NCBI RefSeq assembly: GCF_025965415.1
Contig: NZ_JAOPWY010000006.1
Span: forward strand, 1-34,795
Direction of reading: 5' to 3'
Source of the DNA: Nocardioides sp.
Lineage (GTDB): Bacteria; Actinomycetota; Actinomycetes; Propionibacteriales; Nocardioidaceae
DNA length: 34,795 nucleotides
Positions 28,548 to 34,795 of this stretch are shown here, one piece after another (positions within the stretch are counted from its first letter, which is position 1; every line of letters begins with the position of its first letter). The notes below the pieces were generated by a model, which had not been told where the DNA came from, did not search any database, and worked only from the letters and a program-made list of their open reading frames with translations. The translations under genes were made by a program, and so were the position numbers.

Positions 28548-28571
28548 CCCCGCCACCAGCAGGTGGCGGGG
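28548..28571 (+). terminator. Hairpin after the DUF222-HNH gene
   Basis: CCCCGCCACC (28548-28557) and GGTGGCGGGG (28562-28571) form a perfect 10-bp stem with loop AGCA. It starts 12 nt past the stop codon. There is no T-run. Confidence 0.7.
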
Positions 28572-28617
28572 CTGCAGGCGCGGCTACCCTCGGAGACCCA
28601 CCATCTCGGAGGTCCTC

Positions 28618-29976
28618 GTGCACGTGCGCCGCCTGTCCGCCCTCCTGCCCCTCATCGTCTCGACGCTCGTGGCCCTGGGCCCGACGCCGAGCTCGGCCGC
28701 CGCGACCGAGGAGCAGTGGAGCCCGCTGCAGGAGTCCGGCGGCAGCACCCTCGCCGTCGCCCTGGACGCCCAGACGACCGCGCTGGTCAGCGTCGGCGGC
28801 CCGGACGACGCCACCGTCTACGACCAGCGCCGCACGGCCGCGGGCACGCTGGGGCCAGTCACCGAGGTCATGACCGTCGAGGGGGCCGACCACTGCCGTC
28901 CCGTCGAGGCCGTCACCGCCCTGGGCAACTTCGCGGTGGCGGTGGAGTGCCAGACCAGGACGGGGCTCGAGGACCCGCCGACGACGCTCGTCGAGCTGGT
29001 GTGGACCGGCGACGACGGGTGGGTGTGGCACGTGGAGCCCGAGGGTGACCTGGCGTCGCTCGACTACTCCCCGCAGGGCCAGTACGTCGCGTTCACCACC
29101 AACAGCAGCTACGGGCGGCCGCACCACGTCACCAGCTACCACGCCGACCTCGGCTGGCGCGACCTCACGCGCGGCGAGATCGGGGCGACCGGGGACGACA
29201 TGGTCGCCGCCATCAACGACGCCGGGGACGTGGTGGCCCTGCGCGGCGCCGGCTCCGAGGACGAGCCCGGCTACTGGTACGGCGGTCGGCTCCGCATCGA
29301 GACGTACGACGACACCTCCGGCATGTGGTCGCGGCGGTTCACCCGCAGCTACCCCGACGGCGGCATCGACCCGGCAGGCATCGACCTGGCCGACGGACGC
29401 GTCGTGGCGACCCTCGTCCGGTCCCGCTCGACCGGCCGGCTCGACGGGCTCGAGGACAAGGTCGTGCTCCTGTCCGGCAGGCCGCGCAGTCCGCGGCTCT
29501 GGTCCTCACCCCGCTGGGACCGCGACGTCCTCACGGCCTCCGCGGCGATCACCCAGGCGGGGGTGGGCGTCGCCGGTTGGCACGTCGTTGCCGACGGCCG
29601 CACCGCCGAGTCGTGGTTCGCGACCTGGGCGCCGCGGCGCACGCGGCCGTCCGTGCACGACCTCGGGTGGCGCACCACGCTCACCGCCGCCGCGGAGACC
29701 GGTCGCGCCATGGACCTCTCGGTCAGCGCCAACGGCCGGAGCGTCATCGCCTACGTCCGGCACCGGCGCGGTGCCGACCGCGCGGCCGTCGCCGGTGTCT
29801 CGTTCCTCGTCGGGCGTCACGGGGGCCTGAGCCGGCAGGTCGACGCGACCTGGCTGCAGGCGGTGAGCACGACCGTCGACGTGACGGCGAGCGCGACCGC
29901 GACCAGCATCACGCTCGGCCGGATGACGGGCCTGTTCGTCTCGTCGCCGACGACCCAGTTCAGCGTCCTGCCCTGA
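28618..29976 (+). CDS. Secreted protein of unknown function, possibly beta-propeller-like
   Basis: A 452-residue exported protein. The signal peptide is HVRRLSALLPLIVSTLVALG followed by a likely cut after SSAA near residue 29. I do not recognise a family. The mature part has recurring blade-like units with Gly/Asp turns and aromatic strands (for example ALDAQTTALVSVGGPDDATV, SLDYSPQGQYVAFTTNSSYG, AAINDAGDVVALRGAGSED, SVSANGRSVIAYVRHRRGAD). This is reminiscent of WD40/TolB-like propellers, but that is inference from pattern only. GTG 28618 is chosen because GGAGG lies 5 nt upstream; GTG 28624 is the alternative. It is the first gene after the repeat/HNH unit, separated from it by a hairpin. 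Confidence 0.8.
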   Translation: MHVRRLSALLPLIVSTLVALGPTPSSAAATEEQWSPLQESGGSTLAVALDAQTTALVSVGGPDDATVYDQRRTAAGTLGPVTEVMTVEGADHCRPVEAVTALGNFAVAVECQTRTGLEDPPTTLVELVWTGDDGWVWHVEPEGDLASLDYSPQGQYVAFTTNSSYGRPHHVTSYHADLGWRDLTRGEIGATGDDMVAAINDAGDVVALRGAGSEDEPGYWYGGRLRIETYDDTSGMWSRRFTRSYPDGGIDPAGIDLADGRVVATLVRSRSTGRLDGLEDKVVLLSGRPRSPRLWSSPRWDRDVLTASAAITQAGVGVAGWHVVADGRTAESWFATWAPRRTRPSVHDLGWRTTLTAAAETGRAMDLSVSANGRSVIAYVRHRRGADRAAVAGVSFLVGRHGGLSRQVDATWLQAVSTTVDVTASATATSITLGRMTGLFVSSPTTQFSVLP

Positions 29977-30009
29977 GCCGGGACGACGTACCCGCCCACC
30001 GCGGCTCAG
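29973..30009. terminator. Inverted repeat joining two convergent stop codons
   Basis: CTGAGCCG (29973-29980) and CGGCTCAG (30002-30009) are 8-bp complementary arms; each contains the stop codon of one of the two convergent genes. With a 21-nt loop it may act as a weak bidirectional terminator. Confidence 0.35.
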
Positions 30010-30482
30010 ACGCGCTTGACGTACCTCCGACAGGGCGACACGAACCTCTGCCCGCCCGCGGTGACCTCGTACGGCAGGTCGCCGCCGTCGCTCCACCCGG
30101 ACTTCTCGTAGAACCGTCGCGCCCGGGCGTTTCCGGCGACGACGGCGAGCCACGCCTCGTCGTGGCCACCGGCTGCCACCTGGCGCTCGGCCTCGGTGAG
30201 CAGCTCGGCCGCCAGACCGGTGCCGCGCGCGGCGGGCCCGACGAACACCTGCTCCACCTCGTCGCCCACCACCATCACGAAACCGAGCAGCGCGCCGCCG
30301 TCCGAGACGGCCACGCTCGTGTCCGCGACCCGCGCCGGCGTGCGCTCGTGGAAGGCCACGAGGGTCCGTGCTGCCGTCAGTCCGTCGGGCACGTGGCCGG
30401 CGTGTCCGGCGTGCCAGCCCTCGTGCCACAGGTCCGCCACGGCAGCCATGTCGGCCGCGGTGGCCGGTCGGATCGACGTCAT
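30006..30482 (-). CDS. GNAT-family N-acetyltransferase
   Basis: A 158-residue acetyltransferase of the GNAT fold. Motif A (acetyl-CoA pyrophosphate loop) is VEQVFVGPAARGTGLAAELL (76-95, with R/Q-x-x-G-x-G/A as ARGTGL). Motif B is WLAVVAGNARARRFYEKSGW (around 115-134) and the N-terminal strand is MTSIRPATAADMAAVADLW. The C-terminal end RFVSPCRRYVKRV is typical of the larger GNAT enzymes. Acceptor unknown. TAGGGT (30494-30489) lies 6 nt before ATG and overlaps the HIT-gene -10 box. Confidence 0.9.
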   Translation of the reverse strand: MTSIRPATAADMAAVADLWHEGWHAGHAGHVPDGLTAARTLVAFHERTPARVADTSVAVSDGGALLGFVMVVGDEVEQVFVGPAARGTGLAAELLTEAERQVAAGGHDEAWLAVVAGNARARRFYEKSGWSDGGDLPYEVTAGGQRFVSPCRRYVKRV

Positions 30483-30488
30483 GGCGCC

Positions 30489-30498
30489 ACCCTAGGAT
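30489..30498. promoter_or_regulatory. Interlocked divergent -10 boxes (GNAT and HIT genes)
   Basis: ACCCTAGGAT holds TAGGGT on the minus strand (30494-30489), 6 nt from the GNAT ATG at 30482. It also holds TAGGAT on the plus strand (30493-30498), 7 nt from the HIT ATG at 30506. The two hexamers share the TA at 30493-30494, so the polymerase can occupy only one at a time. The start codons are 23 bp apart. Confidence 0.6.
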
Positions 30499-30505
30499 CC
30501 ATGGC

Positions 30506-31039
30506 ATGAGTGACGACGGGCTCGAGCGGATCTGGACGCCCCACCGGATGGCGTACGTCCGCAGTGCCGTCGACGACGAGGGCTGCCCCTTCTGCGCGAT
30601 CCCGGGTCACCCCGACGAGGAGTCGCTCGTCGTGGCGCGGGGCGAGACGACGTACGTCGTGCTCAACCTCCACCCCTACAACCCCGGCCACCTCATGGTG
30701 CTGCCCTACCGCCACGTCGCCGACCTCACCGACCTCACGCCCGCGGAGGCCGCGGAGCTGATGGCGATGACGCAGCAGGCGCTGCGCACGATCCGCTCGA
30801 TCAGCAGCCCGCACGCGTTCAACGTCGGGCTCAACCTGGGCCGCTCGGCCGGAGGGTCGCTGGCCGACCACCTCCACCAGCACGTCGTGCCGCGCTGGAC
30901 CGGCGACGCCAACTTCATCACCGTCGTCGGCGGCGCCAAGATCCTGCCGCAGCTGCTCGCCGACACCCGCGCCCTGCTCGCGGCCGCCTGGCCGGGAGAC
31001 GGGCCGGGAGAAGAGCCGGGCGTTCAGCCGATCGGGTAG
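30506..31039 (+). CDS. HIT-family hydrolase / Ap4A phosphorylase-like
   Basis: A 177-residue histidine-triad protein. The nucleophile triad is DHLHQHVVPRW with His122, His124 and His126. N-terminal CPFC (27-30) forms half of a possible zinc site, and LNLHPYNPGHLMVLPYRH is the conserved strand-turn region. By length and neighbours it matches the actinobacterial HIT protein encoded near pgsA (M. tuberculosis Rv2613c, described as an Ap4A phosphorylase); this orthology is inferred. It would act on dinucleoside polyphosphates or similar nucleotides. The end overlaps the convergent dehydrogenase gene by 16 bp. Confidence 0.92.
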   Translation: MSDDGLERIWTPHRMAYVRSAVDDEGCPFCAIPGHPDEESLVVARGETTYVVLNLHPYNPGHLMVLPYRHVADLTDLTPAEAAELMAMTQQALRTIRSISSPHAFNVGLNLGRSAGGSLADHLHQHVVPRWTGDANFITVVGGAKILPQLLADTRALLAAAWPGDGPGEEPGVQPIG

Positions 31040-32166
31040 GGGTGCTCCGCCGCCCGGCCCTGGAAGGCGAGGATGGCGGGGTTGCAGATGCGCCCGTCGC
31101 GGATCTCGATGGCGCGGCTGAGCGTCTCGTCGGCGTCCCACGCATCGGGCCCGCTGAGCACCGACTCGACGAACGGCAGCAGCGCCTCGCTGTTCTCCCA
31201 GGTCGCGGAGTTCCAGAGGTACGACGGGCTGTGGTCGACGGCGTAGTAGTGGACGCGGTCGCCGACGGTGAACATCGGGTCATCGAACGTCGTCGGCACG
31301 GCCCACGAGAAGCCCATGCCCTCGTCGCACGACACGTCCACGATCAGGCTGCCCTGGCGGAACGCGCCGACGTCCTCGGCCTGCAGGTAGGTCAGCGGCG
31401 CCGCGGTGTCCTGCAGCGTGCAGTTGACGACGATGTCGTTCTCCGCGAGGTAGGCCGCCAGCGGCTCGCGACCGCGGTCGGTGATCACGTGGCTGACGCC
31501 GGGGGTGTCCGGGTCGTGGTCGAACTGGCGGATCCGCACCGAGTGGATGGGCGAGCCCACGGCCGCGACCCCGCGCGTCGTCAGCACCGCGACGTCGCCC
31601 ACGCCGTGCGCCTTGAGGGCCGTGACCGCGCCGCGCGCGGTGGCGCCGAAGCCGATCACGACCGCACTGAGCCGGCGGCCGTAGTCACCGGTGATCCCGA
31701 CGAGCTCCATCGCATGCAGCACCGAGCAGTAGCCGGCGAGCTCGTTGTTCTTGTGGAACACGTGCAGCCCGACGTGTCCGTCGGAGGTCCAGTGGTTCAT
31801 CGCCTCGAAGGCGATCAGCGTCAGCTCGCGGTCGATGGCCAGCTGGGTCATCTCGGTGTCCTGCACGCAGTGCGGCCACCCCCACAGCACCTGGCCGGCG
31901 TGCATGGCGGCGACGTCCTCGTGCTGCGGCTTGGGCAGCACCACGACGTCGGCGTCGCGCAGGATCTCGGCGCGCGTCGCGAAGCCGGCGACGTACGGCG
32001 CCAGGTCGGCGTCGCTCATCCCGAAGCGCTCGGCATAGCCGTCCTCGAGCGTGGTGCGGGCCCCGATCTCGGGCGCCAGCCGCGAGAGGTGCTCGGGGTG
32101 GATCGGGAGACGGTGCTCGTTCTCCTTGGCCGAGGTGCCGATGACGCCGAGGCTGAGCAAGCTCAT
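31024..32166 (-). CDS. N5-(carboxyethyl)ornithine synthase / alanine dehydrogenase-like protein
   Basis: A 380-residue NAD(P)-dependent enzyme of the alanine dehydrogenase/saccharopine dehydrogenase fold. The N-terminus LGVIGTSAKENEHRLPIHPE contains the substrate-binding Lys/Arg pattern of the family. QVLWGWPHCVQD and FEAMNHW are characteristic of N5-(carboxyethyl)ornithine synthase-type sequences, and VVIGFGATARGAVTAL (169-184) is the dinucleotide-binding loop. It may form an N-(carboxyethyl) amino acid (opine) from pyruvate, but the amino acid partner is not predictable. It overlaps the small basic protein by 4 bp (ATGA), so the two are co-translated. Longer than the ~313-residue lactococcal enzyme. 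Confidence 0.8.
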   Translation of the reverse strand: MSLLSLGVIGTSAKENEHRLPIHPEHLSRLAPEIGARTTLEDGYAERFGMSDADLAPYVAGFATRAEILRDADVVVLPKPQHEDVAAMHAGQVLWGWPHCVQDTEMTQLAIDRELTLIAFEAMNHWTSDGHVGLHVFHKNNELAGYCSVLHAMELVGITGDYGRRLSAVVIGFGATARGAVTALKAHGVGDVAVLTTRGVAAVGSPIHSVRIRQFDHDPDTPGVSHVITDRGREPLAAYLAENDIVVNCTLQDTAAPLTYLQAEDVGAFRQGSLIVDVSCDEGMGFSWAVPTTFDDPMFTVGDRVHYYAVDHSPSYLWNSATWENSEALLPFVESVLSGPDAWDADETLSRAIEIRDGRICNPAILAFQGRAAEHPYPIG

Positions 32167-32297
32167 CTCTTCTTGGGCATCAGGGGTTCGGAGATGTCGC
32201 TCTTCCCAGCGGCCTTGGCGTGCTTGTCCGCACGCTTCTCCTTGATGGACTTGCCGGACTTCTTGGTCATGCCTTGCCGTGGCGACTTGTCGGCCAT
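32163..32297 (-). CDS. Small basic 44-residue protein
   Basis: MADKSPRQGMTKKSGKSIKE is the start of a 44-residue protein with 13 Lys/Arg, no cysteine and no hydrophobic segment. It ends LMPKKR. Short proteins of this kind (Ser/Lys/Gly-rich, KSGKSxKEKR) recur in actinobacteria as hypotheticals; I know no function. A GGGAG site lies 7 nt before the ATG, and the stop overlaps the dehydrogenase start as ATGA. The evidence for a real gene is the ribosome site, the coupling and lysine-rich codon choice despite high GC. It could bind nucleic acid or the ribosome; this is speculation. Confidence 0.72.
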   Translation of the reverse strand: MADKSPRQGMTKKSGKSIKEKRADKHAKAAGKSDISEPLMPKKR

Positions 32298-32369
32298 CGG
32301 GACTCCCTGGTCGGAAGCCTGGATGGCTCCGTGCTGGCCACAGTACGCCCCGGCGCTAGCGTGGGCCAC

Positions 32370-33143
32370 GTGGACGACTCCCGCCTGGCCGCCGACGCCG
32401 CCCTCGCCGCCGACCTCGTGCGTGAGGCGGCGCTCCTGGCCGCCCGGATCCGGGTCGAGGGGCTCGACGTGTCGCACAAGACCAGCGGCTCCGACATCGT
32501 CACGCAGGCCGACACCGCCGCCGAGCGGCTCATCGTGCAGCAGCTGGCCGCCGAGCGCCCCGACGACGCGATCCTGGGGGAGGAGGGCACGTCGCGCCCC
32601 GGCACCTCGGGCCGCACCTGGGTCATCGACCCCGTCGACGGCACCTACAACTTCTCGCGCGGCAGCGACTGGTGGTGCAGCGCGATCGCCCTGCGCGACG
32701 AGGACGACGTGCTCCTCGGCGCGGTGCACCACGCCGCGTCGCTGCGCACCTGGGTGGGCGGCCCCGACCTCCCCAGCACCTGCGACGGTGCACCGCTGGC
32801 CCCGCTGCCGGAGACGCCGCGCGAGTCGCGGTGCGCGGTCACCTACCTCCACCCGCCGTTCTACGGCGGCGAGGTCGGGGAGGCGTTCACCCGGGCGCTG
32901 GGCCAGGTCGGCACGCTGCGGATGCTCGGCTCGGGGACGATGGACGTGATGGCCATCGCCTCGGGCCAATGGGACGTCCTCTTCCAGCACTCCGTCGCCG
33001 ACTGGGACCGGCTGCCGGGAGCCGCGATCATCCGCGGCGCGGGCGGCGAGTCGGTCGTCGTACGGGCCGGGGGAGTGGACTGGACGGTCACCGGTGCGCC
33101 CGCGTCCGTGGCGGACGTCCGGTCCGCCCTGCTCGGACGGTAG
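32370..33143 (+). CDS. Inositol monophosphatase family protein
   Basis: A 257-residue Mg-dependent phosphatase of the inositol monophosphatase/FBPase/CysQ superfamily. Metal-binding signatures: [11 protein letters not shown] (42-52), GEEG (70-73), [15 protein letters not shown] (84-98, Asp-Pro-x-Asp-Gly-Thr) and [19 protein letters not shown] with the last catalytic Asp. The substrate may be inositol phosphate, histidinol phosphate or another sugar phosphate. Adjacency to pgsA suggests inositol phosphate supply or control for phosphatidylinositol synthesis, as inference. GTG 32370 is preceded by TAGCGT at 7 nt. The pgsA promoter overlaps its stop. Confidence 0.9.
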   Translation: MDDSRLAADAALAADLVREAALLAARIRVEGLDVSHKTSGSDIVTQADTAAERLIVQQLAAERPDDAILGEEGTSRPGTSGRTWVIDPVDGTYNFSRGSDWWCSAIALRDEDDVLLGAVHHAASLRTWVGGPDLPSTCDGAPLAPLPETPRESRCAVTYLHPPFYGGEVGEAFTRALGQVGTLRMLGSGTMDVMAIASGQWDVLFQHSVADWDRLPGAAIIRGAGGESVVVRAGGVDWTVTGAPASVADVRSALLGR

Positions 33144-33146
33144 CCT
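33141..33146 (+). promoter_or_regulatory. -10 box of pgsA lying on the previous stop codon
   Basis: TAGCCT contains the TAG stop of the inositol monophosphatase gene (33141-33143) and ends 6 nt before the GTG at 33153, giving a leaderless pgsA message independent of the upstream gene. Confidence 0.5.
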
Positions 33147-33152
33147 GCGCCC

Positions 33153-33776
33153 GTGCTCGACCGATTCAAGGCCTTCTGGCAGGGCGTCATGCTCGCTCCC
33201 TTCGTCAACCTCTTCGTCCGGCTCGGGATCAGTCCCGACGTGGTGACGCTGGTCGGCACCCTCGGCGTGAGCGCCGGTGCACTGGTCTTCTTCCCGCAGG
33301 GCCTCGTGTGGCAGGGCGTCCTGGTGATCACCGCCTTCGTCTTCAGCGACCTGATCGACGGGGCGATGGCGCGCAAGACGGGCCGCAAGGACGACTTCGG
33401 GGCCTTCCTCGACTCGACGCTCGACCGGGTCGCCGACGGCGCCCTCTTCGGTGGTCTGGCGCTCTACTACGCCTGGCACGTCGAGAGCCGCCTCTACCTC
33501 GTCCTGTGCCTCGTCATCCTGCTGATGGGCGCCGTCACGTCGTACGCCCGCGCCAAGGCCGACTACCTCGGCTACGACGCCAAGGTGGGGATCGCAGAGC
33601 GTCCGGACCGGCTCGTCGGGATGCTCGTGCCGGCCTTCTTCGCCGACGTGCTCGACCTGCCGTGGCTGCTCGAGATCGCCCTCTGGGTGCTCGCCGTGGC
33701 GGCCACCGTGACGGTGGTGCAGCGGATCTGGGTCGTCCGCCGCCAGGCGCTGGCCCGCGTCGCGTCGCAGGGCTGA
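33153..33776 (+). CDS. pgsA: CDP-alcohol phosphatidyltransferase, probable phosphatidylinositol-phosphate synthase
   Basis: A 207-residue membrane enzyme with the complete CDP-alcohol phosphotransferase signature. D66xxDG(69-70)xxAR(73-74), G83, D87 and D91 fall in [20 protein letters not shown] followed by LDSTLD. About six hydrophobic helices surround it. In actinobacteria the member next to a HIT gene and pdxS makes phosphatidylinositol phosphate, precursor of PIMs, from CDP-diacylglycerol and inositol phosphate. I assign that role from context; a PG synthase is the main alternative. Unlike the mycobacterial cluster, no acyltransferase or pimA follows: pdxS is next, 65 bp away. Confidence 0.88.
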   Translation: MLDRFKAFWQGVMLAPFVNLFVRLGISPDVVTLVGTLGVSAGALVFFPQGLVWQGVLVITAFVFSDLIDGAMARKTGRKDDFGAFLDSTLDRVADGALFGGLALYYAWHVESRLYLVLCLVILLMGAVTSYARAKADYLGYDAKVGIAERPDRLVGMLVPAFFADVLDLPWLLEIALWVLAVAATVTVVQRIWVVRRQALARVASQG

Positions 33777-33829
33777 TCCCGGTCCCTGCTCCTGCCCGTC
33801 CCGATGCATCCTTCGGGGTGGGGCCGCAC

Positions 33830-33835
33830 TACGAT
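33830..33835 (+). promoter_or_regulatory. -10 box of pdxS (TACGAT)
   Basis: TACGAT ends 6 nt before the pdxS ATG at 33842, consistent with a leaderless transcript. The 65-bp gap from pgsA shows no terminator, so read-through is also possible. Confidence 0.5.
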
Positions 33836-33841
33836 CAAGGC

Positions 33842-34750
33842 ATGGCTGAGCACACCCCCGAGACCCCCATCGAGCACGGCACGAGCCGCGTCAAGCGCGG
33901 CATGGCCGAGATGCTCAAGGGCGGCGTCATCATGGACGTCGTCACCGCCGACCAGGCCAAGATCGCCGAGGACGCCGGCGCCGTCGCCGTCATGGCGCTC
34001 GAGCGCGTCCCCGCCGACATCCGCGCCCAGGGCGGCGTGTCCCGGATGAGCGACCCCGACATGATCGACAGCATCATCGAGGCCGTCTCGATCCCGGTGA
34101 TGGCCAAGGCCCGCATCGGCCACTTCGCCGAGGCGCAGGTCCTCCAGTCGCTCGGTGTCGACTACATCGACGAGTCCGAGGTGCTGACCCCGGCCGACTA
34201 CGCCAACCACATCGACAAGTGGGCGTTCAACGTTCCGTTCGTGTGCGGCGCCACCAACCTCGGCGAGGCGCTGCGCCGCATCACCGAGGGCGCGGCGATG
34301 ATCCGCTCCAAGGGCGAGGCCGGCACCGGCGACGTCTCGAACGCCGTCACGCACATGCGCACGATCCGCCGCGAGATCCGCCGGCTGGCCGCGCTCGAGG
34401 GTGACGAGCTGTACGTGGCCGCCAAGGAGCTGCAGGCGCCGTACGAGCTGGTCAAGGACGTCGCCGAGAACGGCAAGCTCCCCGTGGTGCTGTTCACCGC
34501 CGGCGGCATCGCCACCCCGGCCGACGCCGCGATGATGATGCAGCTCGGCGCCGAGGGCGTCTTCGTGGGCTCGGGCATCTTCAAGTCCGGCAACCCCGAG
34601 CAGCGGGCCGAGGCGATCGTCAAGGCGACCACGTTCTTCGACGACCCCGACGTCGTCGCGAAGGTCTCCCGCGGGCTCGGCGAGGCCATGGTCGGCATCA
34701 ACGTCGAGGACATCCCGCAGCCGCATCGGCTCGCCGAGCGCGGCTGGTAG
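33842..34750 (+). CDS. pdxS: Pyridoxal 5'-phosphate synthase, synthase subunit
   Basis: PdxS condenses ribose 5-phosphate, glyceraldehyde 3-phosphate and ammonia (supplied by glutaminase PdxT) into pyridoxal 5'-phosphate. The 302-residue barrel is highly conserved: [20 protein letters not shown] with the catalytic Asp32, [14 protein letters not shown] with Lys89, which forms the substrate Schiff base, and [15 protein letters not shown] with the second Lys157. [17 protein letters not shown] and a [11 protein letters not shown] terminus complete it. Length is normal for the family. pdxT is not in the window and would be expected just downstream. The upstream genes include several PLP enzymes such as the aromatic decarboxylase. 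Confidence 0.97.
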   Translation: MAEHTPETPIEHGTSRVKRGMAEMLKGGVIMDVVTADQAKIAEDAGAVAVMALERVPADIRAQGGVSRMSDPDMIDSIIEAVSIPVMAKARIGHFAEAQVLQSLGVDYIDESEVLTPADYANHIDKWAFNVPFVCGATNLGEALRRITEGAAMIRSKGEAGTGDVSNAVTHMRTIRREIRRLAALEGDELYVAAKELQAPYELVKDVAENGKLPVVLFTAGGIATPADAAMMMQLGAEGVFVGSGIFKSGNPEQRAEAIVKATTFFDDPDVVAKVSRGLGEAMVGINVEDIPQPHRLAERGW

Positions 34751-34795
34751 CGACGGCCGCGGTCCCGGTGGGTCGCCGCGGGGGCCGATTCGCCT
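34751..34795. other. Window edge after pdxS
   Basis: Forty-five bases after the pdxS stop hold no start codon with a recognisable product and no clear terminator. Confidence 0.5.

Overview
The window is about 70% GC, gene-dense chromosomal DNA from an actinobacterium, most likely a Nocardioides-like member of the Propionibacteriales. This placement is inferred from codon use and from gene families: GuaB1, a FadE24/FadE23-type acyl-CoA dehydrogenase pair, a phosphatidylinositol-phosphate synthase type PgsA, a DUF222-HNH protein and cyanophycin genes. I could not check it by database search. No rRNA, tRNA, CRISPR array, prophage or classical insertion sequence was seen. Most of the window reads as core chromosome.

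Layout. 1-2372 (minus): cyanophycinase and cyanophycin synthetase, the latter cut by the window edge. 2406-3742 (plus): a SixA-type phosphatase coupled to a PrmC-related methyltransferase. 3708-5719 (minus): SerB and an unrecognised protein. 5811-9042 (plus): an orphan ABC ATPase, NfeD-like protein, SPFH/stomatin-like protein and TauE/SafE-type permease. 8986-10008 (minus): alpha/beta hydrolase. 10084-11235 (plus): membrane-anchored SpoIIE/PP2C phosphatase. 11245-13813 (minus): a complete three-gene ABC-2 exporter. 13928-15252 (minus): secreted CAP-domain protein and PEBP/YbhB protein. 15302-17348 (plus): siroheme synthase/SUMT and an SpoU-type RNA methyltransferase. 17296-19354 (minus): peptide deformylase, a second SpoU methyltransferase and DedA, all translationally overlapped. 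19443-22021 (plus): the acyl-CoA dehydrogenase pair behind a palindromic operator. 22077-22364 (minus): YiaA/B protein. 22462-26722 (plus): aromatic amino acid decarboxylase, membrane protein, GuaB1 and sulfotransferase. 26719-28571: the one clearly plastic region. 28618-34750: secreted protein, GNAT, HIT hydrolase, a CEOS/alanine dehydrogenase-like enzyme with a 44-residue partner, inositol monophosphatase, PgsA and PdxS.

The most interesting locus is 26719-28571. A gene that starts coupled to the sulfotransferase, and whose first ~26 codons look like a nucleosidase, is cut at the first copy of a ~32-bp-spaced array of imperfectly palindromic repeats (core CTGGTTGAGCAGGTCGC). The array leads into a DUF222-HNH endonuclease gene with a perfect TATAAT box 7 nt before its start. 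This looks like a repeat-associated, possibly mobile or homing-type unit that replaced the end of a core gene. The second theme is promoter layout: at least sixteen genes have a TANNNT-like hexamer 5-9 nt before the start codon, implying mostly leaderless transcription, sometimes with the -10 box on the previous stop codon or shared between divergent genes.
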